A stretch of DNA of 64,000 nt from Alloprevotella tannerae (GCA_015259125.1 JABZGR010000004.1:42917-106916), one strand, 5' to 3'; positions 25,891-35,669 are shown, numbered from the stretch's first letter. Notes: generated by a model from the letters alone, not told the origin. A program made the numbers and translations.

Positions 25891-28731
25891 TTATTCTACA
25901 AACATCTTACGCACACTTGTGCCGTGGTCGGTACGAATACGCAGAATGTAAACGCCACTCGGACGCGGCGCAGCAATGCCGGCCTCGACCGTCGCCGTGC
26001 GCACACAGAGGGCGCCGGAAAGTGAATAAAGGCTCACTTCCTGCACACGTACGTCGGAGGGTACTTTGAAGTGAAGGCGATTGCCGGCTTGATAGACACT
26101 GACGGGTACACTTGAGGCCGCCACGGGCGCCTCAATGGCCGTCGTGTTCGTATACTTGACAATGCGGTAATAGTTGTCGTAACCACCTACGGGCGTTTCG
26201 GTCTTCGCACCCGCAGCTTTCTCATCAACCTTCACGAGGTAGTTGTTTGGAAGCAATTCTTGGCCCGGTTTGTATTTGAATTTGATTTCCTTTGATTCGC
26301 CGGCCTTCAGCTTTAAGTTGCCCATATAGACAATTTCCCCGTTGGAGTCCGTAAATTGACGCAGGCGAACGTAGGCTTTGCCGTTGTAATCTTTCAGCGC
26401 CTTAAGCGTCACCATTCCTTCATAGCGCGTGCCAGAGGTTATTTCAGTCGGAAAATCCAAGACTTCGCACGTCAACGCTAATTCATCGTTTTCGGAGATC
26501 ACAATTTTAGTAGAATCGAAAGGCGTAGGCAAATCTTCAAGACCGCGAGAGGTGATGTACTTAGCGCCAATCGTGTACGTGCCGGGTTCTAAGCCGGCTG
26601 CTTTATAGAAGCCATTGGAGACTTGTTCACCGCGCTCAATGTTTTTATCGACTTGCAAGAAGACGTACTCTTGATTTTTAGGACCGCCCTTGAGGTAAGT
26701 GACGATACCGACGTCGCCGGTTGCACAGTAGTTGCGTGCATAGAAAGCAAAGTAGAGTGGCGTGCCTTGCTTGACGGGGCCGGACGCAGTCGGCGTACTC
26801 TTTAACCAATACGTAGGACTCGTCTGGCGCAACACGGGGGCATCAGCTTCGGGCAGAATCTCTACCATAGCGCGACCCACTTCGGCATCATCAAAGGGAA
26901 GCGGCGTCTTTGTCGCATCATAAAGCGCCAAAGTGTATTTGCCGGGCTTCATCTTGTCGCCTAAGTCCATCAGAAGTTCCATCTCCTTCGTGCTTTCTTC
27001 ATATACGCCGGCTCTAACAAAGACGGTATCGGTAATCGACGGATCATCGACTGACGTGAAGTGGAATGCAATTGCCTTAATCGGAAAATCCTTGCTCCTA
27101 TTCTGAAGCGTGAAGCTGGCTTTGGCGATGCCGTTCGCGTAGAGCGGGCCATCAAAATGAATCGGCGTGAGCAGCTTAACGTCAGAATGAAGAGCGTGGA
27201 TCTTAGCATCGACGATCCGGCCGTTAGATACGCTAACATCGCCGTAAGCCGGCAGACTGAGCGGGTGGCGCAAGATCTTCCAATCGCTCATTCCATCTGC
27301 AAAATAGGCAAAATGGATCGTGTAGTCGCCATCAGCAACGCCGGCAACGGCTTTCGGAATATTTCGTATCCGCAAACTGGTATATCCGGTGCGGCCGGCT
27401 TTACATGCTTCTATATGTACCGGCTCTTCTTTGAAGCGTTTCACGATTTTATCGCCTTGTACCAAGACCGGGGCTACCTTAAGATCAACCGGCATCATCT
27501 CATAATTTTCGATATAGGCCATCATGGTCATATCTTCTTCGTAAGACATCAAACCAAGGCGCGACGGAGAGTAGATCGCGTAAGGCACGGGCTGAGCAGA
27601 GCCGCCGGCAGGCTTGACGTTAACGATAATCTCTTGATTGACGTTGAAGCCCGTTGAAGAAGCGCCGATGCCCAGCGCTGATGGGTTGAGATGGTTTACC
27701 ATAAAGAAGCCGTCACTCGTACCATGCCAGCCCCAATTTATGTGCACGTAGTCCTGATCGTCATAGCCATCGCAGACAAATGCGTGTCCGCCGCGACCAT
27801 CTTCCGCCGAAGCGGCATAATAAACGGGGCGGCCTGCATCCAACTCCTGCTTAATCATTGAAATCCACTCTTTAGTCGGATAATAATCGCGCGGTTTCAT
27901 CTCCACAGCGTTGTCGTAGCCAAAATATGTCCGCAATGCGTAAGGAACGGCTTGAGAATAGGCGCCACTACTGGTTTTCGTGTAGTGCATATTTACGGAG
28001 ATGCCAAAATCAGAGGCGATCGAAGCCACCGCCTGGGCTTGCTCGTCGGTATATTCGCCGGCATAGTTGGGCAGCATTTTATCCCAATCGTAAGTAGCAT
28101 CCGCAAAGTTGGCCGACAGCGTTAGTCCATCCATCTTATATGAATGCGAACCCGCGCCGTGCTGCGGATACTTATGGAAACGCATTATCTGCGTACAAGC
28201 AGTTGCCACGCAGCCCACATAATAATGTCTGGTCTTCCCATTATCCACCCACGTAGGGCAATTGTTATTATACGGTGTGTCCTGCCCCCATTTCGTCTCT
28301 CCTAGCAATGGGCCCACAACGGCTTGTGGAGCAGCGGTCGCAATAGGCGCTCCGGGCTCATCCTCCTCAATAGCGGCGATGCGTTGGGCATAAACTTTCA
28401 TCCAGAAAAGGAGATTTTCCGGTGCGTCCGCAAATGAGAATTGGCCGGTATTAGCATAAGCCAAGACGGTGCCGACGGCATCATCGCCGGAGATGATCAC
28501 AAAGCCTTTACCCCCTTCTGCATTGTAGACGTAAAAGGGAGCCTGCTCGGCAGATTGCCCTTTCGCCATTAAGTGTTTGGGTGTAGGAAGCAGAGCGCGA
28601 ACCATTCGTTTTTGTGGTCCTGCTTGCAAGAATTTTGCTGCCAACTGCGCAGCTTCGGTTTGCGGAATGCGTCGGGCTTCAGTTGAGAAGAAGGCCAACG
28701 CTAACAATCCCGAGATGAATAAACGTTTCAT
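25891..28731 (-). CDS. Secreted C10 family cysteine protease with T9SS sorting tail
   Basis: A 946-residue streptopain-like protease. It has a signal peptide (1-19) and an inhibitory Spi-type propeptide (about 20-140, AAKFLQAG and GFVIISGDDA). The catalytic domain carries Cys174 in YYVGCVATACTQIM and His316 in GGHAFVCDGYDD, with the NWGW block at 332-335. Several beta-sandwich domains follow. The C-terminus (about 870-946: YSLSGALCVRT, PSGVYILRI, RKMFVE) is a type A T9SS sorting domain, so it is probably exported across the outer membrane and anchored or released. Related to interpain and periodontain. The long leader upstream has short open frames. Confidence 0.93.
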   Translation of the reverse strand: MKRLFISGLLALAFFSTEARRIPQTEAAQLAAKFLQAGPQKRMVRALLPTPKHLMAKGQSAEQAPFYVYNAEGGKGFVIISGDDAVGTVLAYANTGQFSFADAPENLLFWMKVYAQRIAAIEEDEPGAPIATAAPQAVVGPLLGETKWGQDTPYNNNCPTWVDNGKTRHYYVGCVATACTQIMRFHKYPQHGAGSHSYKMDGLTLSANFADATYDWDKMLPNYAGEYTDEQAQAVASIASDFGISVNMHYTKTSSGAYSQAVPYALRTYFGYDNAVEMKPRDYYPTKEWISMIKQELDAGRPVYYAASAEDGRGGHAFVCDGYDDQDYVHINWGWHGTSDGFFMVNHLNPSALGIGASSTGFNVNQEIIVNVKPAGGSAQPVPYAIYSPSRLGLMSYEEDMTMMAYIENYEMMPVDLKVAPVLVQGDKIVKRFKEEPVHIEACKAGRTGYTSLRIRNIPKAVAGVADGDYTIHFAYFADGMSDWKILRHPLSLPAYGDVSVSNGRIVDAKIHALHSDVKLLTPIHFDGPLYANGIAKASFTLQNRSKDFPIKAIAFHFTSVDDPSITDTVFVRAGVYEESTKEMELLMDLGDKMKPGKYTLALYDATKTPLPFDDAEVGRAMVEILPEADAPVLRQTSPTYWLKSTPTASGPVKQGTPLYFAFYARNYCATGDVGIVTYLKGGPKNQEYVFLQVDKNIERGEQVSNGFYKAAGLEPGTYTIGAKYITSRGLEDLPTPFDSTKIVISENDELALTCEVLDFPTEITSGTRYEGMVTLKALKDYNGKAYVRLRQFTDSNGEIVYMGNLKLKAGESKEIKFKYKPGQELLPNNYLVKVDEKAAGAKTETPVGGYDNYYRIVKYTNTTAIEAPVAASSVPVSVYQAGNRLHFKVPSDVRVQEVSLYSLSGALCVRTATVEAGIAAPRPSGVYILRIRTDHGTSVRKMFVE

Positions 28732-28970
28732 AGTTAATGGGTATAGTAAGTTTGAGATTCGTCTGTGACTTAATCAGTGGCGTCCTGAACCTGAAAAGTT
28801 TCTTCTGAGGCTTGGTCAGTGGCGTACTGCATTGGATAGGTTTCGTCTTTTGCCGATTAGGCGGCGTCTTTCATTGTTAAATCGGCGTCGGCATAGCTAG
28901 ATGGTACTCGTTGGGACTCATTTGACTACCTCGGCGTGTGCTTTTCAGCAAACGAACATCGGCAAATTTA
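28732..28970 (-). promoter_or_regulatory. Long leader and -7 box of the C10 protease gene
   Basis: The only good -7 box on the minus strand is TAAATTTG at 28963-28970, implying a leader of about 225 bases. On that strand it contains three short ATG frames of 14, 5 and 20 codons (the longest, at about 28777-28839, reads MQYATDQASEETFQVQDATD). The bases tcagtggcgt appear twice about 48 bases apart. No known riboswitch was recognised. Confidence 0.35.
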
Positions 28971-29148
28971 GAAAAAGTTTTCGAGCCATAAAATAAAACC
29001 AAGAGAAAAAGAATAAACAATATCTTTTTTACGTATTTCATCGCAAGAAAAACGGTAGAAGAAAGGGGAAAACAAACGACTTAAACCGAAAAACAAGTGC
29101 TAAGAAGCCACAAATACAGGGCAAAGTAACGAATAAGGAGGCGCAAAC
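28971..29148. other. AT-rich gap between divergent genes
   Basis: No gene or RNA recognised. Confidence 0.35.
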
Positions 29149-29179
29149 TTGGGAATGTTCGACAAAAAGCGTAACTTTG
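29149..29179 (+). promoter_or_regulatory. Promoter of the DUF4254-GT9 pair
   Basis: TTG (29149-29151) and TAACTTTG (29172-29179) are 20 bases apart; the ATG is 59 bases downstream. Confidence 0.72.
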
Positions 29180-29238
29180 CCTTACCTTGATAAATATAAT
29201 TTTATTATAAGCACAACGTATTATACAATAAGAGCCCT

Positions 29239-29850
29239 ATGACATTCACCGAAAAGGCTTGGGGAATCTTCCGCACCGCGGTCGACGACTACCATAAAGC
29301 AGATCATATCGACGCCAATTTTGTCAATCCTTATCCGGTCAATACAATCGAAGCCGCCCTCTATCGTAAATGCTGGATCGACACGGTTCAGTGGCACATG
29401 GAGGACATTATACGTGACCCGAACATAGATCCGGTTGAGGCCCTCGCGCTCAAGCGCCGCATCGACAAGAGTAATCAGGACCGCACCGACCTTGTGGAGC
29501 AGATCGATCATTATTTTTTGGAGACCTACAAGGATGTGCGCCCGCTTGATGGGGCTACGCTCAACACCGAGACGCCGGCGTGGGCCGTGGATCGGCTCAG
29601 CATCCTCTACCTCAAGATCTACCACATGGAGGAGCAGGCTTCGCGTCAGGAAGCCGATACTGCCCACCGCGAACGTTGCCAAGCGAAACTGGCCGTCTTG
29701 CGTGAGCAAAAGCAGGACTTGAGCGGAGCACTTGATACCTTGCTCACAGACATTGCCGAAGGGCGAAAATACATGAAGCTCTATAAGCAGATGAAGATGT
29801 ACAACGATCCGGCAACCAATCCTATACTCTACGGCGCAAAAGGCAAGTAA
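29239..29850 (+). CDS. DUF4254 domain protein
   Basis: A 203-residue, largely helical protein of unknown function. Conserved parts are WHMEDIIRDPNIDP, KRRIDKSNQDRTDLVEQID and INTETPAWAVDRLSILYLKIYHME (here with LNTE). No catalytic motif is visible. DUF4254 genes are commonly found directly upstream of a glycosyltransferase family 9 gene in Bacteroidota, as here (29 bases apart), suggesting a role in lipopolysaccharide or other envelope glycan assembly by association only. Confidence 0.85.
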   Translation: MTFTEKAWGIFRTAVDDYHKADHIDANFVNPYPVNTIEAALYRKCWIDTVQWHMEDIIRDPNIDPVEALALKRRIDKSNQDRTDLVEQIDHYFLETYKDVRPLDGATLNTETPAWAVDRLSILYLKIYHMEEQASRQEADTAHRERCQAKLAVLREQKQDLSGALDTLLTDIAEGRKYMKLYKQMKMYNDPATNPILYGAKGK

Positions 29851-29879
29851 AAGTTGGCCCCTCCCGCCCTATTCGCGCT

Positions 29880-30947
29880 ATGTCTGCTTCGTCGGTAGTT
29901 CAGCCGCCCCTGCGCCTGTTGATCTTGCGTTTTTCCGCCTTGGGCGATGTCGCTATGACCGTTCCGGTTGTCGCGTCCTTGGCTGCGCAGTATCCGCAAA
30001 TGCAGATCACCGTCGTCTCGCAGCCTTTCCTCGCCCCACTTTTCGAGCATATAGCGCCCAACGTGCAATTCTTCGGAGCCGACATTCGCAAAACATATCG
30101 CGGTCTGCGCGGCCTTTGGCAACTCTCGCGCACGACGCCTTTTAAAGATTGCGATGCGGCGGCCGATTTGCACGATGTCTTACGCACAAAAATCCTGCGT
30201 TGTTTTCTGCGTTTGCGCGGCAAGCGCGTGGCTGTGATTGATAAGCACCGACGCGAGAAGCGCCTGCTCGTGGAGCATAAGATCTTCCGTCCGCTACCCA
30301 CCTCATTTGCGCTTTATGCGGAAACCTTAGCGCGCCTCGGCCTACCCATAAGTCTCAACTTTGAGCACTTAAAATTAGGTGGCGACAAACTACCACTCCC
30401 TTTTCCACAACCCACAGACGCCCTGCACGAGCCCTGGTTGGGCCTTGCGCCCTTTGCAGCCCACAAGGGAAAAGTTTACCCTTTAGAGCAAATGGCGGAG
30501 GTCGTCCGACTTTTCTTCGAGGCGCATCCCGGCGGGCGCTTGTTCGTCTTTGGTAGCAAGAAGGAGATGGAAATGCTACGCCCAACTTGGGGCAAAGACT
30601 TTGAAAGATTGGTTTTCGTATGCGACTTGCTGAAAGGTTTGGATGCAGAACTGCAATTGATGGCGCGACTAAACGCTATGGTTTCGATGGACTCCGGCAA
30701 TATGCATCTGGCCTCGCTCGTAGGCTGTCCGGTAGTCAGCATTTGGGGGCAGACGCACCCGTTTGCCGGCTTTATGGGCTATCATCAAGCTGAGGAAAAC
30801 GTAGTACAACAAGACTTGCATTGCCGCCCCTGCTCCATCTTCGGCAATGCGCCGTGTCGATATGGCGATTTTCGCTGTCTACGCGACATTTTGCCCCAAC
30901 TGATCGTTGACAAAGTAGAAGAAATCATCTCACCCGAACAAGATTAG
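29880..30947 (+). CDS. Glycosyltransferase family 9 (heptosyltransferase-like)
   Basis: A 355-residue GT-B enzyme. The N-terminal domain starts LLILRFSALGDVAMTVPVV, the ADP-heptose transferase family opening. The C-terminal domain has the sugar-nucleotide motif MVSMDSGNMHLASLVGCPVVSIWG. It probably transfers a sugar to the lipopolysaccharide core at the inner face of the inner membrane; the donor is not determined. Cotranscribed with the DUF4254 gene and closed by a strong terminator at 30990. Confidence 0.9.
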   Translation: MSASSVVQPPLRLLILRFSALGDVAMTVPVVASLAAQYPQMQITVVSQPFLAPLFEHIAPNVQFFGADIRKTYRGLRGLWQLSRTTPFKDCDAAADLHDVLRTKILRCFLRLRGKRVAVIDKHRREKRLLVEHKIFRPLPTSFALYAETLARLGLPISLNFEHLKLGGDKLPLPFPQPTDALHEPWLGLAPFAAHKGKVYPLEQMAEVVRLFFEAHPGGRLFVFGSKKEMEMLRPTWGKDFERLVFVCDLLKGLDAELQLMARLNAMVSMDSGNMHLASLVGCPVVSIWGQTHPFAGFMGYHQAEENVVQQDLHCRPCSIFGNAPCRYGDFRCLRDILPQLIVDKVEEIISPEQD

Positions 30948-30989
30948 GGCGCAAAGACAAAGACGGATATATAGACTTTGATGAGCAGC

Positions 30990-31030
30990 AAAAAGGAATT
31001 TCGGCGCCATGGTCGAAATTCCTTTTTCTT
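30990..31030 (+). terminator. Terminator of the DUF4254-GT9 pair
   Basis: Perfect 14-base arms at 30990-31003 and 31014-31027 around a 10-base loop, with a T-run at the 3' side, 43 bases after the GT9 stop. Confidence 0.85.
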
Positions 31031-31263
31031 TTGTCCTTCGATTACACAACTCTTTTGGGGATAAGGACAACGCAGGTCTAAATATCAATCCGCACGGCGC
31101 GTCGGCGCACACTTCCCGCTTCGGTAGGGTGCGGAAGCTTGTGCTTAGTACGCAGAAAATAGCAGAGCGTAAAAACGAAGGTGCAATGATAAACTTTAAT
31201 GGCCGGAAAAAATACAGCGCAGACAAAGCCCTGCAAGCGACGAAAGAGGCGTTGCGGCGATTA
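31031..31263. other. Gap with no gene seen
   Basis: Intergenic DNA between the GT9 terminator and a family A array. Short frames on both strands have no motif. Confidence 0.4.
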
Positions 31264-31347
31264 CTATCGTGAGAAAAAAGGCTTCACCTCACGATAAAAA
31301 AGGTGTACGCTCGTAAGAAAAAAGGTTTCACCTCACGATAAAAAACC
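31264..31347 (-). repeat. Family A array, four 22-bp units, inverted
   Basis: Read on the minus strand, units of 22 bases begin with atcgtgaggt, cttacgagcg, atcgtgaggt and ctcacgatag. Plus-strand boundaries fall at 31271, 31293, 31315 and 31337. The core TCGTGA alternates with its reverse complement between units. Confidence 0.88.
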
Positions 31348-31635
31348 TCGGCAGCGAAATGTTCGCGTTTATAATTACCCTGCTTGCCGGGTTATAGTGG
31401 GAGCAAATGTGTACGAAAAACGAGGAGAAACATAAGGTATCGGTTAGCCGACGGCTCATTGCGCCACGCCATTGGCGGCCTTTCGACCTTCCGCCATACG
31501 GGGAGGACGGGCGCTGACGTTTGGACGACCTTGATGGGTCGCAGACGAGCCTCAAAAAGAGGATCGGTCGAGTAAAGAAAAAGGAATGAAAGGATAGAAA
31601 AAAAGGAGGCAACGCGCGGCTGACTCCTTTAGAAG
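31348..31635. other. Gap between family A array and tRNA-His
   Basis: About 290 bases. No gene recognised. Confidence 0.35.
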
Positions 31636-31710
31636 GGTGCAAGATGGGACTCGAACCCACGACATTCAGAACCACAATCTGACGCTCTAACCAACTGAAC
31701 TACATGCACC
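31636..31710 (-). tRNA. tRNA-His (GTG anticodon)
   Basis: The minus strand folds as a cloverleaf: D arm GTTC/GAGC, anticodon stem TCAGA/TCTGA with loop TTGTGGT (anticodon GTG, complement at 31673-31675), and T arm GTGGG-TTCGAGT-CCCAT. The extra 5' G (31710) opposite C73 is the tRNA-His identity element. One U-U mismatch (6-67) is seen in the acceptor stem. CCA is not encoded. Confidence 0.95.
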
Positions 31711-31886
31711 ATAATAACTCTTCCCGCTTGGAAAAGTAGTGCAAAGATACTGGTTTTTCCGTTTTGCGCAAACTATTTCCTAAAAAAATCTGTGCAGGAA
31801 GGAGAATTTTACGACAGAAAGCCGTCGTATGCCGACAAAATGCGGGGTGCAGGCGGTTGCCGGCAGTAGCAAAGCATGAAAGAACA

Positions 31887-31921
31887 AAGCCACGGCTGAA
31901 TCCTTGCGGATGCCGTGGCTT
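31887..31921 (-). terminator. Terminator of rplS
   Basis: Arms aagccacggc (31887-31896) and gccgtggctt (31912-31921); on the minus strand TTTGTTCTTTC follows. It lies 23 bases after the rplS stop. Confidence 0.75.
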
Positions 31922-31943
31922 GTATAATCGTAGTTGAAAACTT

Positions 31944-32315
31944 TTATTTCTTAACGTCTGAAAGGTTGACGCGCTTTTCGCGGATACGAGCCTTCTTACC
32001 TGTAAGTTTGCGGAGATAGTAGAGTTTCGCGCGGCGAACTTTACCAATCTTGTTAACTTCGATGCGGTCAATGCTGGGAGAGTCCATCGGGAAAATACGC
32101 TCTACACCTACCGTGCCTGACATTTTGCGAACGGTAAAGCGCTTCTTGTCGCCGTGGCCCTTGATTTTGATAACAACACCGCGATACAACTGAATACGCT
32201 CCTTGTTACCCTCGACAATTTTGTATGCTACGGTAATCGTGTCGCCGGCTTTGAAAGTCGGCCTTTCTTTGTTCGTAGCAAAAGCTTCTTCTGCAACTTT
32301 AATTAAATCGACCAT
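31944..32315 (-). CDS. rplS: 50S ribosomal protein L19
   Basis: A 123-residue ribosomal protein at the 30S-50S interface. Family blocks are FKAGDTITVAYKIVEG, RIQLYRGVVIKIKG, FTVRKMSGTVGVERIFP and the basic tail RRAKLYYLRKLTGKKARI. ATG at 32315 gives the standard start (MVDLIKVAEEAF); the longer frame to 32408 is unrelated. Monocistronic here, not next to trmD or rimM as in enterobacteria. A TATTTTTG -7 box lies at 32406-32413 on the minus strand. Confidence 0.97.
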   Translation of the reverse strand: MVDLIKVAEEAFATNKERPTFKAGDTITVAYKIVEGNKERIQLYRGVVIKIKGHGDKKRFTVRKMSGTVGVERIFPMDSPSIDRIEVNKIGKVRRAKLYYLRKLTGKKARIREKRVNLSDVKK

Positions 32316-32405
32316 TGTTTTATTGGTTTTGTTTGTTGATATGTCGGTTCCACACGTCGTGTCCGGCCACTTTGATTCCGGATAGGGGGCGCGGGAAAAG
32401 CGGTG

Positions 32406-32413
32406 CAAAAATA
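32406..32413 (-). promoter_or_regulatory. -7 box of rplS
   Basis: TATTTTTG on the minus strand, about 90 bases before the rplS ATG. The -33 element is not clear. Confidence 0.45.
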
Positions 32414-32574
32414 CGACTTTCGTTGAGAATAGGGAAATTTTTTAGCGATTTATTCTTCCGCCGGGGTGAATTTCTGCGCCGATTCGAGGCGGGCGCGTTT
32501 GGCCTTGATGCAGCAAGGAGCGCCTCACAGACGCCCCTTGCTGTGTATGATATGTCGGTAGTTTGCCGGCAGAA

Positions 32575-35500
32575 TCAAGAGCGATGACCGCCGCCAAATC
32601 CACCTGATTGTCGGTCGGGGAATTCACCGCGCCGATGACCACCTGCACCCCTTTCGCGGCTACCTACCTTGCCATTGAAGATATTGAGGCGGTAACTGAG
32701 ATTAAGCATGAAGTAGGCGTTGATGGCATTGGTCCGCGAATCGCGCCGCATCTGAGCTGTGACGCTCCGACTCACGCTGCTCTGCTGATGTAGTAGGTCA
32801 TAGAAACGAACGCTTAAGGTCAAGGACTTATCATGTAAGAAGTCTTGCGCAATTTGCGCGTTCCACAACAATTCGTTTGTGTTCATCGCGCGATCTGCAT
32901 AGCCGCGACGGCTGCTCATCTGAACATCGGTAGCGATCGTCATACCCCAAGGCAATGAGAGATTGCCCGAAAGGCCGTAAGCATACTGCCAAGCGTTGAG
33001 GTTGCCGGCAGATTGGAGCGAATTGCGCGTATGTCCGTAGTCAATAGAAGCAAGAAGGCCGACATCAAAGAAGGAAGCGCGATACGTAAGGTTGAGGTCC
33101 TCGCGTATATCTAAGTTCCGAGCGGAATTTTTTATGGCCGGCGTGGAGTCGAACACACTATTATAATAGGATGCACGCGGGTTGGCTTTGAGAGAAGCAG
33201 CCGGACGCAACAATGATTGGAACAATACGGGTGACAAAGTGGGCGAACTGATGCGACTAATGAAGCCCACGTCGTTGCGGAATTCGAAGTCGGTGTTAGT
33301 ACTCAAAGAGAATTGCTTATTCTTACCAAAACTAAAGTTGTAGATAAACGTACCTTCTAAATCCCAACTGCCGTTGATGTTCTCCGGGCGCGAATATCGC
33401 ACCCCCGTAGCATCGTTGTAGATGACGCGTGTACTGATGGAATTGGTCGTATGTGCAAAGGCAAGGTGGGCCATAATACCGGCTTGGCGGGCCGGATTAT
33501 AACCATAGTAGGACGCACGCAAGCTATTGGTCCAAGAAGGCTTGAGCCCGGGGTTACCCATCGAGATATTGAGCGGGTCAGAATTGTCGACGACGTCGAG
33601 CAAATTAGTCATTGACGGCTGGCCGGCGGTGCCGCGGTAACGGATGTCGATAGAATTGGTCTTGGACATGCGATAACGAAAGCGCAAGGTCGGAGAGACG
33701 TTGAAGACAGAGCGCGTTATGAGCGTGTCAATCTGACTTGGACGGGTGTATTGCATCTTCGTGCGCTGCGGATCGAAAGAAACACCGGCATGGAAGCGAA
33801 TATTCTTCGTATCATATCGAAGATCCAAATCTACGCTATTGTTGAAGTAGCGGTAGGTGGCATACTGGCTGTTGTCTAAATCGCGCACGGTTTCTAAAAT
33901 CTGCGCATCGGTCGGCAAAGTGCCAAGGCGCGGGTAAGCGTTTGCGTTCCCGTAAGTCAGCGGGTCAAGTTTATCCAAGTCATAGAGGGATCTGCGCCCA
34001 TCTTGGTACTTATAAGAATATTCATAGCGCACTTGGGCGTACCAATTCTTACCCAAAGGTTCTACGTAACCAAGGCGAGTGCTATAACCATAGCTCTCGG
34101 ATGGCGAAGTTTCGTATTGGTTGAGAAAACTTGCGGGCTTTCCGGTATAATAGTTAATGTCTGAAACGTTGAATCGTTTGTTGTTGGCGTGCGTATATTC
34201 ACCATTCAAGCGCAAATTCACGTTGCGGCCTTTTTTACCAAAACGCCGAACGAGATGAAGCTCAAGATTGGCGGAATTTGTATTGCCGTGGCTGAACGTC
34301 TCCGCAAGATTACGGTTGACAGCGATAGGCGTAAGCAACGTATTATGCACGCTAAAGATAGAATCGAGCGGATTCTCGACGCCGGCGAAAGTATAAGGAT
34401 TTTGATTGAACGTTGCCGAGCGCGATTTCCCGTTGTTGCGGGTTGCATTATGGCTAAAGCTGGGTTCTATGCCAATAAACGTCAGCGAATCCGGGTTCCA
34501 ACGCAGCTCAGCATTGGCCCAAAAGCTATTCGTATGGCTATAGCTGCGCTGATTTCCGTTCGCGAAAGAGCTGGTTCTGCCCGAAGTCAGGAAATTTTCC
34601 GTCGAAGAAATAGAATTTAAATCTACGTCGCGATGCGAATAGCGCACATTTCCTTCGACCTCAAAGTGCCCCGCTTTTTGTTGCTCAATCTTGTTGTCCC
34701 AATAAAAGTCGAGGCCGATCATTTTCGAGGCCGTCAAGCCTTTATTTCCGCCAAACGAGTGCGGACCGCCGAAGCCCTGATCATTTGTATTGTTCAGGCT
34801 GCTAAAGAGCGATATTCGGCTGTTATCCGTAAAGCGCGTAGCAAACAAACGATCGGAATAGCGCCCTTTATTGCCGACTCCGAGGTCAATATTTGTAATC
34901 CAAGAATCGTTGAGCGCCTTCTTAGTCGAAATATCCAGCACCGTCACCTCTTCTCCGTCGTCTATTCCCGTTTGTTGAGCGTAGTCGCTCTTTTTGTCAT
35001 ACGCTTTAATCTTGCCTACGATGTCCGTCGGCAAGTTTTTCATCACCGTTTTGGTATCTCCTTTGAAGAAGTCTTTACCATTGACCAAGAATTGTTTGAC
35101 CGTTTTTCCGTTCCATCGGATGGTGCCATCGTCGCTCACATTTACACCCGGCAGCTGCTTAATCAGCGCTTCGACTGTCGAGCCTGTCGGTGTGCGATAT
35201 GCAGATGCGTTAAACTGCGTCGTATCTCCAACCTGCTGCATTCGCGCTGCGCGTCCATAGACGATGGCCGCTGCGAGCGTATTCTCTTCCGTCTTCATAC
35301 TTACGATGCCCAAATCAGCCGTTTCGTTGTGATCATTGATCGTAATGTAGCGAAGCGCCTCTTCGTAGCCCGTATAACTAAACCTCACAAGATAACTTCC
35401 GGGCTTGTCCATACGGATTACAAACTGCCCAAGGCTATCAGTCAGCGCACCTCTGACAAAAGCACTGTCGCTTTGTTGCAATATTGAGATCGAAACATAA

Positions 35501-35613
35501 GGGAGTTTGGCCATCGTCTGCGCATTTTCGACCGACCCCTGTACTTGATAGCGCTGCGCCTGCACCGACAAGAAGGCAGAAAGCAGCAGAAGCAAGGAAG
35601 CAATTCTTTTCAT
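32575..35613 (-). CDS. Outer-membrane beta-barrel protein with N-terminal carboxypeptidase-like domain
   Basis: A 1012-residue outer-membrane protein. It has a signal peptide (1-19), a CarboxypepD_reg-like beta-sandwich (about 22-110), a plug-like segment (GSTVEALIKQLPGVNVSDDG and VKQFLVNGKDFF, about 140-185) and a large barrel of the OMP_b-brl_3 type. It is related to TonB receptors, but no TonB box is evident. The last 30 residues are Gly/Arg-rich (GGHRRGEFPDRQSGGFGGG) instead of ending on an aromatic residue, which is unusual for a barrel. Substrate unknown. Confidence 0.85.
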   Translation of the reverse strand: MKRIASLLLLLSAFLSVQAQRYQVQGSVENAQTMAKLPYVSISILQQSDSAFVRGALTDSLGQFVIRMDKPGSYLVRFSYTGYEEALRYITINDHNETADLGIVSMKTEENTLAAAIVYGRAARMQQVGDTTQFNASAYRTPTGSTVEALIKQLPGVNVSDDGTIRWNGKTVKQFLVNGKDFFKGDTKTVMKNLPTDIVGKIKAYDKKSDYAQQTGIDDGEEVTVLDISTKKALNDSWITNIDLGVGNKGRYSDRLFATRFTDNSRISLFSSLNNTNDQGFGGPHSFGGNKGLTASKMIGLDFYWDNKIEQQKAGHFEVEGNVRYSHRDVDLNSISSTENFLTSGRTSSFANGNQRSYSHTNSFWANAELRWNPDSLTFIGIEPSFSHNATRNNGKSRSATFNQNPYTFAGVENPLDSIFSVHNTLLTPIAVNRNLAETFSHGNTNSANLELHLVRRFGKKGRNVNLRLNGEYTHANNKRFNVSDINYYTGKPASFLNQYETSPSESYGYSTRLGYVEPLGKNWYAQVRYEYSYKYQDGRRSLYDLDKLDPLTYGNANAYPRLGTLPTDAQILETVRDLDNSQYATYRYFNNSVDLDLRYDTKNIRFHAGVSFDPQRTKMQYTRPSQIDTLITRSVFNVSPTLRFRYRMSKTNSIDIRYRGTAGQPSMTNLLDVVDNSDPLNISMGNPGLKPSWTNSLRASYYGYNPARQAGIMAHLAFAHTTNSISTRVIYNDATGVRYSRPENINGSWDLEGTFIYNFSFGKNKQFSLSTNTDFEFRNDVGFISRISSPTLSPVLFQSLLRPAASLKANPRASYYNSVFDSTPAIKNSARNLDIREDLNLTYRASFFDVGLLASIDYGHTRNSLQSAGNLNAWQYAYGLSGNLSLPWGMTIATDVQMSSRRGYADRAMNTNELLWNAQIAQDFLHDKSLTLSVRFYDLLHQQSSVSRSVTAQMRRDSRTNAINAYFMLNLSYRLNIFNGKVGSRERGAGGHRRGEFPDRQSGGFGGGHRS

Positions 35614-35661
35614 TATGACTAATTGAATGTTGCTAAGAGATAGAAGTTCTTGTTATAGTCG

Positions 35662-35669
35662 CAAATATA
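35662..35669 (-). promoter_or_regulatory. -7 box of the barrel protein gene
   Basis: TATATTTG on the minus strand, 48 bases before the ATG. The -33 element is weak. Confidence 0.45.
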
